Assembly (NCBI GenBank): GCA_963971285.1
Contig: OZ020244.1
Span: 1,984,001-2,048,000 of the forward strand
Source: Astropecten irregularis
Taxonomy: Eukaryota > Echinodermata > Asteroidea > Paxillosida > Astropectinidae
Direction of reading: 5' to 3'
DNA length: 64,000 bases
Within the stretch, counting starts at the first letter, position 1; the number at the start of each line of letters is the position of its first letter. The position numbers and the translations under genes were made by a program. Below, one piece after another: positions 11,521 to 23,620 of the stretch. The notes beneath the pieces were generated by a model. The model was given only the letters and a program-made list of their open reading frames with translations. It did not search any database and was not told the DNA's origin.

Positions 11521-14500
11521 CCCCTTCCCACGCCCCTATATAATGTACTATCCATTGTTACACGTGAGTTTATGAATGGGCTTGCAAGGGATTCTGGGTA
11601 CTATCTTGGGCGCGGCGGGAAATTCATTCATTCATGAGGTTCGTCATCACACGAGAAGGCCAGCAAATCTTACCTCTCTTCAAAATCGGAAAAATCTTCT
11701 TGTCGAAAATTTCTGTTTCGTGAATCCAAGACTGCCAAACATATGAGGCATTCAAAGGTAAAGTAATTAATTTTAAGAACATTTTGTGGGGCTTAGGGGA
11801 AATTTTTCAGCGGAAAATGTCCATTTTTTCAGAGAACTTAAATTTAATAGCACAGTGTTGAGCAGGCATGGCCATGGCGGCCATTTTAGGTTGAACAAAA
11901 ATCGCCTTGTATTTCTTCTAGTTTTGCTTCGGGCCTCTCATTTTTTCTACTACATTTTCAATCTACTATAAAACGTCTGATCTATAGTTTTTCCGTCGGG
12001 CAGGGAGGTTGGAGATTTGGGGTCCTATAGCACTAGAAAACATTTTCAAACCGTAGGCTTTTCATTTCATTCGGCTTCAACTTTCAAGTCATTTCTCAAT
12101 TTATTACATTTACGAAGACATATTTGATTCCATGAAGAAAATAATGTCCATTTAAAAGCCAAGATGTACAAACAAATTCCTGAATAAATTCAAAGTGCAG
12201 GTCAGGCATTTTCCAAAATGATTTACAATTTGGACGCATAAAATCCCATAGCCTACATACTTCTTGAGAATCACGTTCTACCCACTACTTCCACCCCCAT
12301 TTATGTTGCTATTTCCATATTAAGGCAAAGATTCTTCAATTAGGTATTGCCTGTGAGAAGTTCAAAGTCCTCCATAATGAATCAAACTTTTAATGGAAAA
12401 AAATACTTATCAATCCTCGGTGTCACAAACATACAAAACAATGAAAATCAACTTGAAACACAAGTACAGAGGAAGACTTATCTCGGGTAAAAGCTAAGTT
12501 ATTGATGAGTTAACCCGTTTCCTTTTTGAGTGGCTACTGCACAACATTTTGTTTAAATAAAAAACATAAGCACAGTTGAACATTATTCTACCTTAAAACT
12601 GAACTGACTATCCATTACGAAGTGTCATTCTCAATTTTCAAAATTTTCAATTATATTTTTCAGGAGAAAAATGAAATCCTGCTGCATCTACGAAGTCTAC
12701 GATGTTGTGTCCAGGTCTGGTCGTGTACCGTGTTGACGAGGAGTGTAACCAGATGAACTACAGTAGTTAACTGCCTGTTATGAAGAAAAAGAAGAAAACA
12801 TGCAATTAGTTAAGCCTAAAAAAAATGACCCAGAAACAGAAAAAAATATATACAATTCCAAATGATTACATGTATCTGCAAAATAATTAATTTAAAAGAT
12901 CCCCTTGAATTTGGATTCCAGACCAATGATAAAATATATCCATTTCAAATAAATTGACATAAGGTTTATGATAAAAAGCTGTTTAGCGTCTGATCTTTCA
13001 CTGAGTTCCACAACAGATTTTCGTCGTTATTTAACTTCTGGACAAAGTAGTCAAAGTTAAGATTTCTGGCAACAATTTCATGAAAAAGGAACAAAACATT
13101 AAATGGGTCTCTCAAACTAGGTTCATATTAAGTAATGAAAAGTAAAACTGCTCATTTTGAGTGCCTGTGGCATTCCATTGTTTTGTGATTCATTAGCTGA
13201 CTGAATGGGTTATCAAAAAAGGAGGAAAGTTTGCCGTTTGATGTTTAAACATTTACTGAACAAAACAAATACACAAGATAAATTGCGCGTCAAGTCCTGT
13301 GTGATGATGCTACACAGACGGTTTGTTTCCTTTTGGCAAAAGTCCAAAAACCTTGTGTATTTAAAATCTTTCTGCAATTGTGGAAAGTTGTTTATTTCTC
13401 TACTTTATTTCAATTCAATTAAATTCTGTTGCTTGAAAAAAAGGTTTGTTTGTTTTGGTTTTTTTAATTGGCGCAGCTTTAGAAGTCTTTTTGAAATTTC
13501 AAATTCCAAAATAAGAGTAATGGTTGAACATCAGGTGGCAAATGAAAAACTCCAATAAATGGTTGACCAAGGATAAAGTATGTAGCATGTTACTGTACAA
13601 TGAGTCGGATCCTAAATTGCGTGCGTTGATTATTTCTTAGTTTTTCAATTTACTAATGTCGAACAATGCCAAAATATCAAATAAGTGTAATTAAGAAGCC
13701 TCGCTGTCTAGCAAACTAAGCATTTTTATGAAGCAGCTTAGCACATTTCCAATTTTCAAGCATTGCGTCAAACAAAATCAGCAAATTTGCGTATAATTTC
13801 AAAATTGAAATAGCGCCATTAGAACCAAACTGTTTTGCAAACTACACATTTTATGAAGCAGCACAGATCGCTTCCAATTTTCAAGCATTGCGTCCAAAGC
13901 CAACTCCAAATTTGCGTACAATGCCAAAATTGGCTGAATTGAAATACATTTTCTTTTATCTGGACATCCTTTTTAAGAAGATGGGTTGTAAGCTATTTAT
14001 GTCGGTAATTAAAAGAAAAGACCGCGTGTTTCATTGTTGAAATAAAACTGTTATGCGCATCAAAACTTTGTCAAAACACATCTTGGTCCGACTCGTTACA
14101 AAGTAGCAGGCTGTGTGCTTATAAGGTGTTGTTTCTTACCTTGTTTTGTGACCTTTCATCTTCTGACACTCTAATTATGCGTACAAATTTGGCGCAAGTG
14201 ATGATGCATATATTGTGGTCCAACTGTTGTAAAAGTTCTGAAAAGTAAAACAAAAAACCAAATCATTTGATCACGCTGCTAACATTCATAATCATAAGTT
14301 CAGTACATAAACATTTTGGTTCAACTATTGTGAACATTTTGAAAAATAAAACAAAAATCAAAAGATACTTGCACTGCTAACAGTCATAAGTTCAGAGCAT
14401 AAGCATTTGTTTCGGTCGTGTTTTTTTTTTTACCTAACAAAAAACCCAGTACAATTACTTGCGCTGCAAGACATTTACATGGCCAATTTTTCAAGCACCC

Positions 14501-16314
14501 ACTGGTAGTTTCATGCACAATAGAAGTCTAGCATGTAGCGCGCAGGAAGGTCACAGAGCATGTTGGGAAACGGTGTCTTTAAAAGGGGTTACATTGCTTG
14601 TTGAAATATATCCCACAAATGCTATCTTTTGATCATTATCATATGACCTCTGCATAATTAAGGTGTAGGGGTTAAATGCTAATGACCATAGAGGTTGTAT
14701 TTTGGGGGCGTTTCTAATGAGGGATGTAGCCACTTTTACTTCATTTTTGAATGAAGCATCCTTGGTCAACCACAAAGCTCCTCTCCACCTCCTCAGGAGG
14801 GGAGGGGCTTTTCAACGTTTTAAAAAAGGACACGAAGGAGGGTAGGTTACTTTTTTCCGCAAAGATTTATTACAGGGGGACCCCTATTCAAAATTTTTTT
14901 CAAAAAAAAAAAAAATTTTTTAACAAGTGCAAACGTGTGCTGCTGGTCGGCGCCCTCTACTGTCTGCAACATGTAACAACCAAAAATAACCCAAGTGTTA
15001 TGAGTGGTAGGCCCTCTGTTGGCCAAAATCTGCCAATGTACAACTGGTGCCCTGCATGCACCGGTATCCTACAACACATGATTGACAAGCTATTGTGGTT
15101 TAGGTTCGCGCCATTGAAAAGGTCAATAATTATAATAACAAAGGTCAGAAAGGATTCTTTGTTGCTCGCTTAAACTTTGCTGGACCGGTATGGGGGGTTT
15201 TCGGATGTCACCCCCTGTTCAGGCAATCAGGCCGCTATATGTTCTTGGAAAACGGTTTTGGGAAATGACTTTTGGATAAAAAAAGCAAAAAATTAAAGGC
15301 CGTATTTACTAGAACTTCCACAAAATCACTAATTGAGTCCTTGACCCTCAGAATGACAACAACTTCAGCCCAGATGATCATGTGCTGATTAGAGAAATAA
15401 CATTCAAACATGGCTGGATTTCACTGTTTTGGCAAAGATTATAGTTCCTGCTCTCGGCAAAACGGAAATTGGAAGAATCAAAACGTTTGTGGCACTTTGA
15501 GTGAGGCTGGTTCTCAAGTTTTAATTGGTTTCACTTGTGTCGTAAGAACTGAATGAATCAAAATAATTTAATATTTGAATTGAGATATTTCATCACTGAT
15601 TAAGTGATGAAAAAGTAAGTAATATCAACGTATTCTTGGGTTTTGTACAAAAGAATGATCACACCTAGATTACTGCAAGATATCTGTTACACTTGCTTTG
15701 CATTTTAGGACGCTTGTATTTTAGTTAAGCTGAATGATAAAGGTGATTGAAAACAGTAAGCTGTATGCAGTTAAAGGCAAAATATCCAAACAGGAAATAT
15801 TGTAGATGACATTGAGCTTATGAAGGAGAAATTTAAGCAATATAAAACCCAAATGTGATGTTGGAAAATACCCGTATGGCTCATATGACAAACTTGGACT
15901 CTACAGAAGCAGCGACCGTAATGAGATTAGTTCAGACATCAAACTATTGATACACAGTTGACGGAACAAGTTTTAGTCTATGAATTCTGCTTGTGAATAA
16001 TACATGTACCGTAATTTAAAATGAATTAGAGATGAACACCAAATCTGTGTCCTTACTCGTTTAAACTTGGTTATCTTTTCAAATGTAATATTTGCATAAC
16101 TTAATGAATGCTCAATAATACTTGATAACATTCAAATTCAGTGTGGTTTTGAATCATTTCTTTTTTTTTTGGCGTCCGATTTTGTCATAATTTTGACAGG
16201 ACTAAACAGTTCAGGCACAAGCTTAGCATGTAAGTGTGCCTGACTGATATTCCTACATTGTGGTGCTGTGGCTATTAGGTCTGATGCATTATTCTCACGA
16301 AGCTGATTTGAGTT

Positions 16315-16905
16315 TATGGGCTTGAGCCCAGTCAAGGAGATCAAGTGTCCTTAAGCAAGACACTTTGCAATTAAATGTTTCTCTCCAACAAGGAGTAAAT
16401 GAGTTACCTGTAAGGGTAGTAATGAATATTTGTATAATTAATTAACCTCTGTGTGCTTCAACAGCAGCTTGGGATGCATACTCCCCACAGAGTTTAGATG
16501 ATCTCTGGACTGATAATTTGGCCCAGTGACCAGACACGTCATGTGATCAAATTGCATTGCAATTTCAACAGTCAGATGAGCGTATTTTTGAATTATTCGC
16601 ATTATTACAGTGAGCTGAACTAGGATGTAATACCTTTGACCTCAACTTTTAACCTTTTCTATATGCATGACCAAGGAATTCTCATCGTTGAGTTGTTGAC
16701 GACCAACTTTGATATTTTGACATCCAGTTCTTAAACACTGGGGTTTGATTTTCTGATTTTCTAGGTTATTTGTAAGGGTACGTGATGGCTTTGTATTTGA
16801 TTAGCCTTTGTGTGTCTGAACAGCAGCCAGAGCTGCGTACTCCGCAAGGAGTTGAGATTGTCTAAGGAGGGATGAGGTGGTCCAATGACCAGGGAGTTTG
16901 CATTG
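16315..16905 (+). repeat. Two SINE body fragments, right arm
   Basis: Mirrored copies of the SINE pieces at 4,150-4,310 and 4,530-4,745, here reading on the plus strand at about 16,315-16,530 and 16,745-16,905. Diagnostic segments are the 'aagacacttt' box, 'aaggagtaaatgagttacct' and 'aggagttgagattgtc'. Confidence 0.62.
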
Positions 16906-17318
16906 CTTTGATTCTGCCGAGAATCAAATGAGAGCTTTGTATCTGATGACCATTTTGAACCACACAAGTAATACTAAAACCTTTTCTGTTGCCAAGCTTG
17001 TCATATGAGCACATAGAAAGTTGAACTTATGATCTCTCGGGCAAATTTGTGAAGCGAAATGGAGGAAGCACACGGACTTATATCCACGATGTATAAGAAC
17101 ATTAAGCATGCTGCTGTCCCAGTTATCATCATCTAAGATACAAGTTAGATTAGGTTGTGCTCCATTGATTAATATGTGTGTATCAAGTGCTTGGTTTATC
17201 TGTGAGAGGGAAAGAACACAGACCAACTCAAGCTGGATTTGAACCAACAACATCCTGCTTGTACATGCAGGTGTCTCAACCATTCAACTGCCAATCTAGC
17301 TGGAGTTGACAGTCCTCA

Positions 17319-18180
17319 TTGCTACAAAATATGCAATGGCACACCTGCAACACTGCTGCAAAATATGCAATAGCACACATGCAACACTGCCTATATAGTC
17401 TTCAGTATCGATGCTGCAAAATATGCAATAGCACACGTGCACTACTGCGTAGTGTTTCTATACCCAATGCTGCAAAATATGCAATAGCACACCTGCAACA
17501 CTGCCTCATGTTCCTAATACCCAATGCTGCAAAATATGCAATGGCACACCTGCAACACTGCCTAGCATTTCTATACCCAATACTGCAAAATATGCAATAG
17601 CACACCTGCAACACTGCCTAGTGTTTCTATACCCAATGCTGCAAAATATGCAATAGCACACCTGCAACACTGCCTAGCGTTTCTATACCCAATGCTGCAA
17701 AATATGCAATAGCACACCTGCAACACTGCCTAGTGTTTCTATACCCAATGCTGCAAAATATGCAATAGCACACCTGCAACACTGCCTCGTGTTTCTATAC
17801 CCAATGCTGCAAAATATGCAATGGCACACCTGCAACACTGCCTAGTGTTTCTATACCCAATGCTGCAAAATATGCAATAGCACACCTGCAACACTGCCTC
17901 GTGTTTCTATACCCAATGCTGCAAAATATGCAATAGCACACCTGCAACACTGCCTCGTGTTTCTATACGGATGCTGCAAAATATGCAATGGCACACCTGC
18001 AACACTGCCTAGTGTTTCTATACCCAATGCTGCAAAATATGCAATAGCACACCTGCAACACTGCCTCGTGTTTCTATACCATTGCTGCAAAAATATGCAA
18101 TAGCACACATGCAACACTGCACAGTGTTTCTATATAGGTGCTGCAAAATATGCAATATCACACACACTGTCGAGTGTTTA
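17319..18180. repeat. Two-period minisatellite, right arm
   Basis: Reverse-complement partner of 2,800-3,735. Here the ~56-bp unit makes up almost the whole array and only about two of the short 34-bp units remain, at 17,319-17,400. The two arms have therefore changed their repeat numbers independently. Confidence 0.9.
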
Positions 18181-20414
18181 CCCATACACCAAAATATGTA
18201 ACTAGGCACATTTGCAAGTGGATACAATGGCAGTATAAGGTCAAAAAAGTACAATTTTGATAATTTATCTGCCAGTTGGAACATGGTGCAAAATTTTCAA
18301 AAGGCACTGTATTCAACACCAAGTTCAATGGCCCTGCCATTTCAGCCTTAAACAGATGATTGTATGTAGGATCAGACTGTAAAGAGATGCTCACCCAGAG
18401 CAATGAATAGGACACCCCATGACAAACAGAAGTGACAGGTATAAAAATTGCACTTGACTCAGAACAGCAGCTTGCTTAAGAATTGAGTTTATGATAAAGG
18501 ACCAGCTTCCCTTCCTACATAAAACCAACGTCATCTTTGATATTTCCTGCACTGCATGTATTTAGTTCATACTACACAAGTGAAACCAAAGTAAAACCTG
18601 AATACCTGTTCCTTAGTACTTTTTTGGTCAAAGTGAATCAGCCATGTAAGAACACTATTTATCCAACCCTCACACCAACAACTGGATAGAGGTCAGTGTC
18701 ATCCATCAGGTCACGAGCCCCCTCAGATCAGAAGCAGTCGTCCTGTACATGCAGAAAATAGTTGGTCATCATGACCGGCCTGAAAAGAGACCTGGTTACA
18801 CAGGAACAAGTTAATAAGATGACGGGAACCAACAAAAGGATAAATAAGGAATCGGCCCTCAATCCCCACCCCATACAGACCCCAAAGACTTTAGGTAGCA
18901 ACAGGAATCCTTTCTTCTCTATACCGCGCTTTTAGAGGATGTCGTACGTTTTAGCCAATAAGCTTGTCAAATCATGTGAGTTTAGATACCGATGATGCAG
19001 AACAACAGTAGTACACTGAACAGATTTCATCCAACAGAGGACCTACCACCCATAACACTTGGGTTATTTCTGGCTGTTACATGCTGCAGACAGTAGAGGG
19101 CGCCGACCAGCAGCACACGTTTGCATTTGTTTTTGTTTGTTTTTTCATGAAACCTTAAAGCATTCCAGTAAAGTGCATTTCAAAATGAGAACCACTCTGC
19201 CAAACCAAGTGTGAATTGTGAGTACATTTTTCAAATTTTAGGGTAAGAACTTGAATTTTGAGATCTAATGTGAGAAATCCGCACAATTATCCTGATCAAT
19301 TTCAAATTTCACACAATTTTCCTTCTTATTTCATATGTTTGTGAGTAGGGTGTGCAGATGTACTGTGCTGCGCTGCTTGTTTTAGAATGCGGTATTTGAC
19401 TCAGTTTGATGGAGTGATTCTCATATTGACTACACATAAATGTACATTACACTTTCTGTCCAAATCAGGTACACATGTAACTGGCTGAAAAAAAGTTTTG
19501 CATTTGTGATTCACGCGCAGAATTTCTTTTAAATTTTGCAAAAAACGGCTCACTCTGTTTTGGTGTATAGGCGCACATTCTAAAAATTCCTAATCTCTAT
19601 CGTACAAAAATGCGCACAAAAATTGTCAATGTGATTTTCTTTTAGCTATAAGATTTTGATTTTTTTTTAAAATAAAGTCATGTTTTGGTGTATTCCAAAA
19701 ATCCTTAATTTGTACTGAACAAAAATGCGCAAAAAAGATTTCTAATATGATTTTAGTTTCAAGGTTTTGCATTTTGCAAAGAATGTCTCATTTGTTTTTG
19801 GTGGAAGCGCGCATATTCTAAATGTCCTGCATTTTTAATGTAAAGAAACACAATCTAACATTTGAGTTGAATAAAGTGAACTACGCAGCGTCCTACTGTA
19901 CCAAGTTACAGTCTGATTTGGACAGACACAAAAAATTACATACATGTAATATCAAACAGCAGTGGATATTTCAATTAATCTGGCTTTTCATCATCGCACA
20001 TCCAAACAGTCAGGCCGCATCAATGGAAATAAATGGAAAAAAATAAATAAATAAAATGAATGAAAAATACAGGTTTGGAACTATCAAGCAGTGTAGTGTC
20101 ATACGCGCAAAGCAGACATTATGTGGTGGTTGTAAGTGCACAAGATTGAATAGCGCAGCGCAATTGACTTTTGCCAGCAAATTTGGAAAGAGTCGATAAA
20201 TAGAAGAATTTGGCATTAGTCTAGTGGTTTTCCTTCGCACATTTGCAAGCCAGGTTAAGAAAAAATATCCTATGCTCTTTGCTTTAAGACAAAATACATA
20301 TAATTTAAGGTATGGTTCAGGATTAATTAATGTAGACCTTCTTAAATGCATAATTATTTGTTAACAAAAACTATGGCAAACACTTCAAAAAAGCCAAGTT
20401 AACATAGGTGTTTG

Positions 20415-20690
20415 GCAACCCATGGAAAGCACTAGCAAGGACAAAGTGATGAGGTAGAATATTTTCCAACCCATGGAAAACACTAGCAAGGACAAAGTGA
20501 TGAGGTAAAATATTTTCCAGCCAACGGAAAACACTAGCAAGGACAAAGTGATGAGGTAGAATATTTTCCAACCCATGGAAAATACTAGGCAGGACAAAAT
20601 GATGGGGTAGAATATTCTCCAACCCACAGAAAAAACTAGCAAGGACAAAGTGATGAGGTAGAATATTCTCCAACCCACAGAAAACAGTGG
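20415..20690. repeat. 51-bp minisatellite, right arm
   Basis: Reverse-complement partner of the array at 150-475, with about five units containing the core TAGCAAGGACAAAGTGATGA. Confidence 0.88.
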
Positions 20691-20859
20691 CGGATCTCTA
20701 AAGTGCTTTGAAATTATAAATTTACCATCCTACATCAACTACATGAAAAAGTGAAACTAAAATAAATCCTGAACCATACATTTATCTAAATATAATTCAA
20801 CAAATTTAACAATCAAACTGAATGGGTGAATCTGCAGAGACAAATGAGTCCTTTCCACT

Positions 20860-22755
20860 CCAAGAAACAAATGAACACATTTTCTGACATTCCCACTCCA
20901 GAGAAGAGATGCACAAAGTTTCTTATATTCCCTCTTCAGGGAAGAGATGCACAACGTTTCTGATATTCCCTCCCCAGGGAAGAGATGCACAAAGTTTCTG
21001 ACATTCCCCATGTTTCTAACATTCCCACTCCAGGGATGAGATGCACACATTTTCTGACATTCCCTCTTAGGGAAGAGATGCACAAAGTTTCTGACATTCC
21101 CTCTTCAGGGAAGAGATGCACAAAGTTTCTGATATTCCCTCTTCAGGGAAGAGATGAACAAAGTTTCTGACATTCCCAATTTTAGGGAAGAGATGCACAA
21201 AGTTTCTGACATTCCCAATTTTAGGGAAGAGATGCACAAAGTTTCTGACATTCTCTCTTCAAGGAAGAGATGCATAAAGTTTCTGATATTCCCTCTTCAG
21301 GGAAGAGATGCACAAAATTTCTCCCATTCCCATTCCAGGGAAGAGATGCACAAAGTTTCTAACATTCCTTCTTCAGGGAAGAGATGCACAAAGTTTCTAA
21401 CATTCCCACTCCAGGGAAGAGATGCACAAAGTTTCTGATATTCCCTCTACAGGGAAGAGATGCACAAAGTTTCTGACATTCCCCATGTTTCTAACATTCC
21501 CACTCCAGGGATGAGATGCACACATTTTCAGACATTCCCTCTTAGGGAAGAGATGCACAAAGTTTCTGACATTCCCTCTTCAGGGAAGAGATGCACAAAG
21601 TTTCTGATATTCCCTCTTCAGGGAAGAGATGAACAAAGTTTCTGATATTCCCTCTTCAGGGAAGAGATGCACAATTAACAAAGTTTCTGACATTCCCTCT
21701 TCGGGGAAGAGATGCACAAAGTTTCTGACATTCCCTCTTAGGGAAGAGATGCACAAAGTTTCTGATATTCCCTCTTCAGGGAAGAGATGCACACAGTTTC
21801 TGACATTCCCTCTTAGGAAAGAGATGCACAAAGTTTCTGACATTCCCTCTTCAGGGAAGAGATGCACAAAGTTTCTGACATTCCCTCTTCAGGGAAGAGA
21901 TGCACAAAGTTTCTGATATTCCCTCTTCAGGGAAGGGATGCAAAAAATTTCTCCCATTCCCTCTTCAGGGAATAGATGCACAAAGTTTCTGACATGCCCT
22001 CTTCAGGGAATAGATGCACAACGTTTTTGATATTCCCACTGCAGGGACGAGACGCACAAAGTTTCTGATATTCCCTCTTCAGTGAAGAGATGCACAAAGT
22101 TTCTGACATTCCCTCTCAGGGAAGAGATGCACAAAGTTTCTGACATTCCCTCTTCAGTGAAGAGATGCACAAAGTTTCTGACATTCCCTCTTAGGGAAGA
22201 GATGCACAAAGTTTCTGATATTCCCTCTTCAGGGAAGAGATGCACAAAGTTTCTGACATTCCCTCTTAGGGAAGAGATGCACAAAGTTTCTGATATTCCC
22301 TCTTCAGTGAAGAGATGCACAAAGTTTCTAACATTCCCTCTTTAGGGAAGAGATGCACAAAGTTTCTAACATTCCCTCTTCAGTGAAGAGATGCACAAAG
22401 TTTCTGATACTATCTCTTCACGGAAGAGATGCACAAAGTTTCTGACATTCCCTCTTCAGGGAAGAGATGCACAAAGTTTCTGACATTCCCACTCCAGGGA
22501 AGAGATGCACAAGGTTTCTGGTATTCCCACTCCAGGAAAGAGATGCACAAAGTTTCTGATATTCCCTCTTCAGGGAAGAGATGCACAAGGTTTCTGGTAT
22601 TCCCACTCCAGGAAAGAGATGCACAAAGTTTCTGATATTCCCTCTTAGGGAAGAGATGCACAAGGTTTCTGGTATTCCCACTCCAGGAAAGAGATGCACA
22701 AAGTTTCTGACATTCCCTCTCCAGGGAAGAGATGCACAAAGTTTCTGACATTCCC
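20860..22755. repeat. 38-bp minisatellite of about 50 units
   Basis: Unit GGGAAGAGATGCACAAAGTT followed by TCTGACATTCCCTCTTCA, 38 bp, with variants (CACTCCA for CTCTTCA, GATATT for GACATT). A larger block is itself duplicated: the odd segment with CCCCATGTTTCTAACATT occurs at about 21,000 and again at about 21,480. Many apparent reading frames on both strands are caused by the repeat. The array begins right where the palindrome arm ends in this window. Confidence 0.95.
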
Positions 22756-23620
22756 ACCAAAGGGGGTGGGTTTGGAGTGAACTCATTTTGTCTCCTTAAT
22801 TCACCAAGCAGTACATCCAGTTGATTATTATTGTATTTTAGCCTTAATAAACAAACTAACAGTTCTAAACTCATGTGCTTGAACACCATTTTCAAAACAT
22901 TCTTTTAGAATATCTTCCCATTGGGCAGAGCATTGTGGTTTTTGTCACATTTTAAAGTTTTGTGTAATTTAACTAAATGTGACTTTCTGTTGCTTTGGTG
23001 GACATACAAAAAAGTTGTGGTATGTGCTTAAAGTGTAAAATGTCAGTGTAGCTTTCATGCCATGCCAAACATTTATATTTTGAAAATGTGAAAGTTTTGG
23101 GCCGGTTGTCTTTTAAATTGGTGAGCAATGTTTTTTTTCAAGATTTCAATCACATGAGTTTAAGAACCAAATAAAAGTAGCAATTACTTTATGATGGGGC
23201 TCTTCATCTTGTCGCTTCTTCTTGTCGAAGGTGTAGCATCGTCATGGAAAATTTGATGATGAGGTCCTCAAATGGTAAGCTGGCCTGTGGAAACAAATAA
23301 AATCAATAAAAAGGGAAAATCAATGCAAGTTCTATGCAAATAAAATGGCCTTAAGTCAGTTAAGTAAAAAGGTAGCTACCAAGCAAAGAAATCCCTCGAC
23401 AGAGCAGCAGAAGGTAGTAATTAATTATTGCCATATTTTGGTCATGCAAAAAAATGAACATAAAGATAAAATTTGAAATAAATTAAGATAACAATAATAA
23501 CTAAAGAGTTATGTAAATTAATTTTGGGCAATGGTATGGCGAAATGCTAAATGTATACACAACTAGGCTTTTAATATGAAGTGAGGCTTGAGGCTAAGCT
23601 TGGGATTTATTTTGCTACCA
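22756..23620. other. Intergenic, nothing recognised
   Basis: AT-rich sequence between the minisatellite and the LINE. No exon, RNA or repeat family could be supported. Confidence 0.5.

Larger units (their letters stand above)
14926..19130. repeat. Nested inverted repeat inside the right arm
   Basis: Mirror image of the nested foldback of the left arm. The outer parts at about 14,926-15,215 and 18,860-19,130 are inverted relative to each other and share GCGCCCTCTACTGTCTGCA and its complement. Confidence 0.72.
11055..20852 (-). repeat. Right arm of giant palindrome
   Basis: Reverse complement of the left arm. Matching pairs: 9,166-9,351 with 11,786-11,971; 4,721-4,927 with 16,138-16,344; 2,549-2,806 with 18,158-18,415; 1-130 with about 20,725-20,852. 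It differs from the left arm by point changes, homopolymer lengths, minisatellite architecture and a short insertion next to the 51-bp array that looks like the end of a GGCGGATC-type element (about 20,685). Confidence 0.93.

Noticed and set aside
20860-22755. CRISPR-like array
   Set aside because: Units are contiguous without unique spacers and the DNA is animal; it is a minisatellite.
20757-22895. Many frames of 60-160 codons on both strands
   Set aside because: Products of the 38-bp minisatellite.
22990-23290. Possible minus-strand exon near 23,190-23,285
   Set aside because: An acceptor-like site is present but each frame meets stops quickly and no family was recognised.
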